DNA of 64,000 bases. Origin: Alentia gelatinosa (taxonomy: Eukaryota; Annelida; Polychaeta; Phyllodocida; Polynoidae). A program made the translations under genes and the position numbers. The stretch covers positions 5,255,122 to 5,319,121 of the forward strand of contig OX465580.1 in the NCBI GenBank assembly GCA_950022655.1. Direction: 5' to 3'. The notes beneath the pieces were generated by a model that was not told the origin of the DNA, ran no database searches, and worked only from the letters and a program-made list of their open reading frames with translations. Shown here piece after piece: positions 62,005 to 64,000 of the stretch (positions are counted from its first letter, which is position 1; each line of letters begins with the position of its first letter).

Positions 62005-62831
62005 CAGGGACCCGTTTCAATAGTAGGACGTCCCAAGGCAGTTAGTGACATGAATAGTGACACAAATAGTGGCAGCAATAGCGGAAAAAATAAAGTCGCG
62101 TTTCAAAACGCATGTCACTATTTGGGTTGTGTGTCCAGTCACAGTTGTGGACGTGTCTGTAGTTTGGGACAGCATAGCGGAAAAAGAGAAGTGTCCCTAT
62201 GCTGCCCCCTATCCCTCCCATAACACACTAAACCACGTTATTTCTCGTGGTAACCTGTGTGAGTTTGTCTGTTGGTTATGTCACTTCCCCATAGACCCAA
62301 GCCTATGGAGCAGAACGTTCTAACCCTAAATAGGGTGCAGCTGACAAAGGGATCATTATTATCCGAACACCCTAATAATAGGGTATAATCTTATAAATAC
62401 AGACCTCAGCCCCGGTATCCCACCCCGCCAACCCCGCCAACCCCCCCCCACACACACACACACCCCTTGTTTCCCACAGGTTATAGGGTCGCTTTACCAT
62501 AGGTATATAGTCTATAATGCATCGTACTGTCTACTAGCCCAAACTGGAATACTATTAAATAAACATTGTGTGCTTCTATGACTGGCCTTCACTCTGTGAC
62601 ACACGCTGACCACAGAAGCGAGAGGGTAGACCCTCTCGCTAATAAGGACGCTACGTAGGTAGAAAGAGTGACCGGACACGCTGTTTTGAAATGGTATTAA
62701 CACTGTAGGGGTCTGTCTCAAAGTCTGGGTCGCGAAATGTGTGGACACGAAAACGCTGAAACGCTACCGGCCACTATTATGTCCCAGGACACAATATAGG
62801 ACGTCCTATACGCTATTGAAACGGGTCCCTG
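62005..62831. repeat. MITE with CAGGGACCCGTTTCAATAG ends
   Basis: 827 bases. The left end CAGGGACCCGTTTCAATAG is matched by the right end CTATTGAAACGGGTCCCTG, with GGACGTCC just inside both. hAT-like termini, no clear target duplication. It is adjacent to an inverted copy of the 45407 MITE (about 62822-63088). Confidence 0.7.
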
Positions 62832-63088
62832 TTTTACTACTTTCGTGACATGTCTAGATGGCGTCTAGATGGTGTGTCCGGTTTCATAAGAACTAGACAT
62901 TAGACTTCGTTTTGTCCGTTCTTGCTTGCACTGTTTGTGCCACTTTTCATATCTGTCTAACATTTTTGTCACGAAACTAGTGAAACAGGTCCATGATGTG
63001 TCTAGATTTGTCTAATTCTTATATTTGGGGTATGTCTCTTCCTAAGGGCAGTTACTTGTGTTGTCACGAAACTAGACAACCCCAATGT

Positions 63089-64000
63089 CCAGATAAGGAG
63101 GAAATATTAAACCTTGCAGGTTTGAGATCTGTATGGCATACATATTAAGGATTGGAACATGTAATAGAGGGCAGAAAACAGAATTCCTGTATACCCATTA
63201 TTGAACTAAGTAGAGTTACATACCGCTGCTGAGGGGTGCATTAAAAATAAGTTATGTGTCGAGGTTGACGTTTGCGTCCCACTCTCATGTTTTTGTCCCG
63301 CTCTGACGTTTTCGTCCTGCTCTGATCACGTGATACAATAAAGCAGTGGGACGAAACAATAGCTGTTGTGGTTACTCAATAAGGGTGGCCATTTGCTTTG
63401 TTTCAGGTAAAGAATCAAACATTTTTATCAATATTTGAAGGTATATAGGAATAGGGAAACCAAGTACCGGTAAGCAAAAGTCAAAGTTACTCGGTAAGGC
63501 TTGGAAAAATTATCGCCCGCGGCTGACGCCTTGGGCAGTAATTTTTCCAAGCCTTACATCGTAACTTTGAACTTTTGCTCACCAGAACATAGTTTCCCTC
63601 TAATATAGAACCAACTTGAAGTTACAACACAGGGAAGGGAGGCAATAGAATGACGAGGCTTACCGCTGAAATATTTTAAGTGCAATAACAAACATCTTCT
63701 CGTATCAGATTTCACATTGTTCTCCAATGGATAACACGCATGTAGCTAAATACGGATATTTGATTGTTCATTGTTTGAGTATCCACCTGTAAACTCCATT
63801 CAAATTGATGATTTATAGAGGAGAGCAAAGCTCGAATATATAAATTTTGATCTTTCCTTTAATTGAGAGATTTATTGACACAATACACTGCCTCTGACAA
63901 TATGGACCAATAAATATTTAGCCAAAGTCAATCACTCCTTTTCGTCACCTTTTTTCATTAAAATATATTTGTGTCTTGGCTATGATATATTTCCAGTATC
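63089..64000 (+). repeat. ~0.9-kb repeated segment, partner of 41362-42299
   Basis: Near identical to 41362-42299, including the hairpin (63438-63607) and GATATATAAATTTTG-like AT-rich end. It continues past the window. A few indels separate the copies (loss of CGGAAGTG near 63402 and of ATACGTAACA-type bases near 63130). Confidence 0.8.

Overview
The window looks like a gene-containing stretch of an animal genome, most likely a marine invertebrate and probably a mollusc. The reasons are intron-rich host genes, tRNA-derived SINEs, many MITEs and foldback elements, LINE fragments, minisatellites, and an integrated Maverick/Polinton-type DNA virus. The phylum is an inference from repeat style and protein similarity; nothing in the window proves it. 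A 200-base run of N (58767-58966) marks an assembly gap.

Host genes. Two amino-acid-metabolism genes lie tail to tail. (1) The 3' two-thirds of argininosuccinate synthase (ASS1) is on the + strand in six exons from 1901 to 13463; the upstream exons lie before the window. (2) A complete betaine-homocysteine S-methyltransferase-like gene is on the - strand in eight coding exons from 43123 down to 19752. I assembled it exon by exon; every junction has GT-AG ends and the phases agree, giving 348 codons plus stop. The conserved zinc-ligand cysteines are present.

Repeats inside the host genes. Most large BHMT-like introns carry a tandem array. Two arrays are built from the gene's own exon edges. 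Intron 1 holds 26 copies of an 81-bp unit that copies the exon 2 3' splice site plus about 50 bases of exon 2. Intron 3 holds about 18 copies of an 80-bp unit that copies the end of exon 3 and its 5' splice site. Intron 4 has a ~90-bp array beside the exon 5 acceptor. Intron 7 has a 4.4-kb satellite of 51/54-bp monomers organised into a 1198-bp higher-order repeat. ASS1 carries a 68-bp array in an intron and a 45-bp array starting just after its stop codon. A 27/29-bp array lies between the two genes.

Virus-like element. From about 46.3 kb to the gap at 58766 lies a Maverick/Polinton (adintovirus-like) element with intact reading frames. The left arm (+) has the packaging ATPase, a small basic protein, a charged protein, a chromodomain integrase, a candidate penton (minor capsid) protein, two unrecognised proteins and the major capsid protein. 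The right arm (-) has protein-primed-type DNA polymerase B, a two-finger C2H2 protein and a small protein that reaches the gap. The arms converge at 53.2-54.0 kb. No capsid protease gene is visible, and the right terminus is hidden by the gap.

The rest (59-64 kb and between arrays) is dispersed repeats: MITEs with recognisable inverted ends (including a clean hAT-type copy and a piggyBac-type copy), foldback hairpins, truncated LINEs, and a ~0.9-kb segment present at both 41.4 kb and 63.1 kb.
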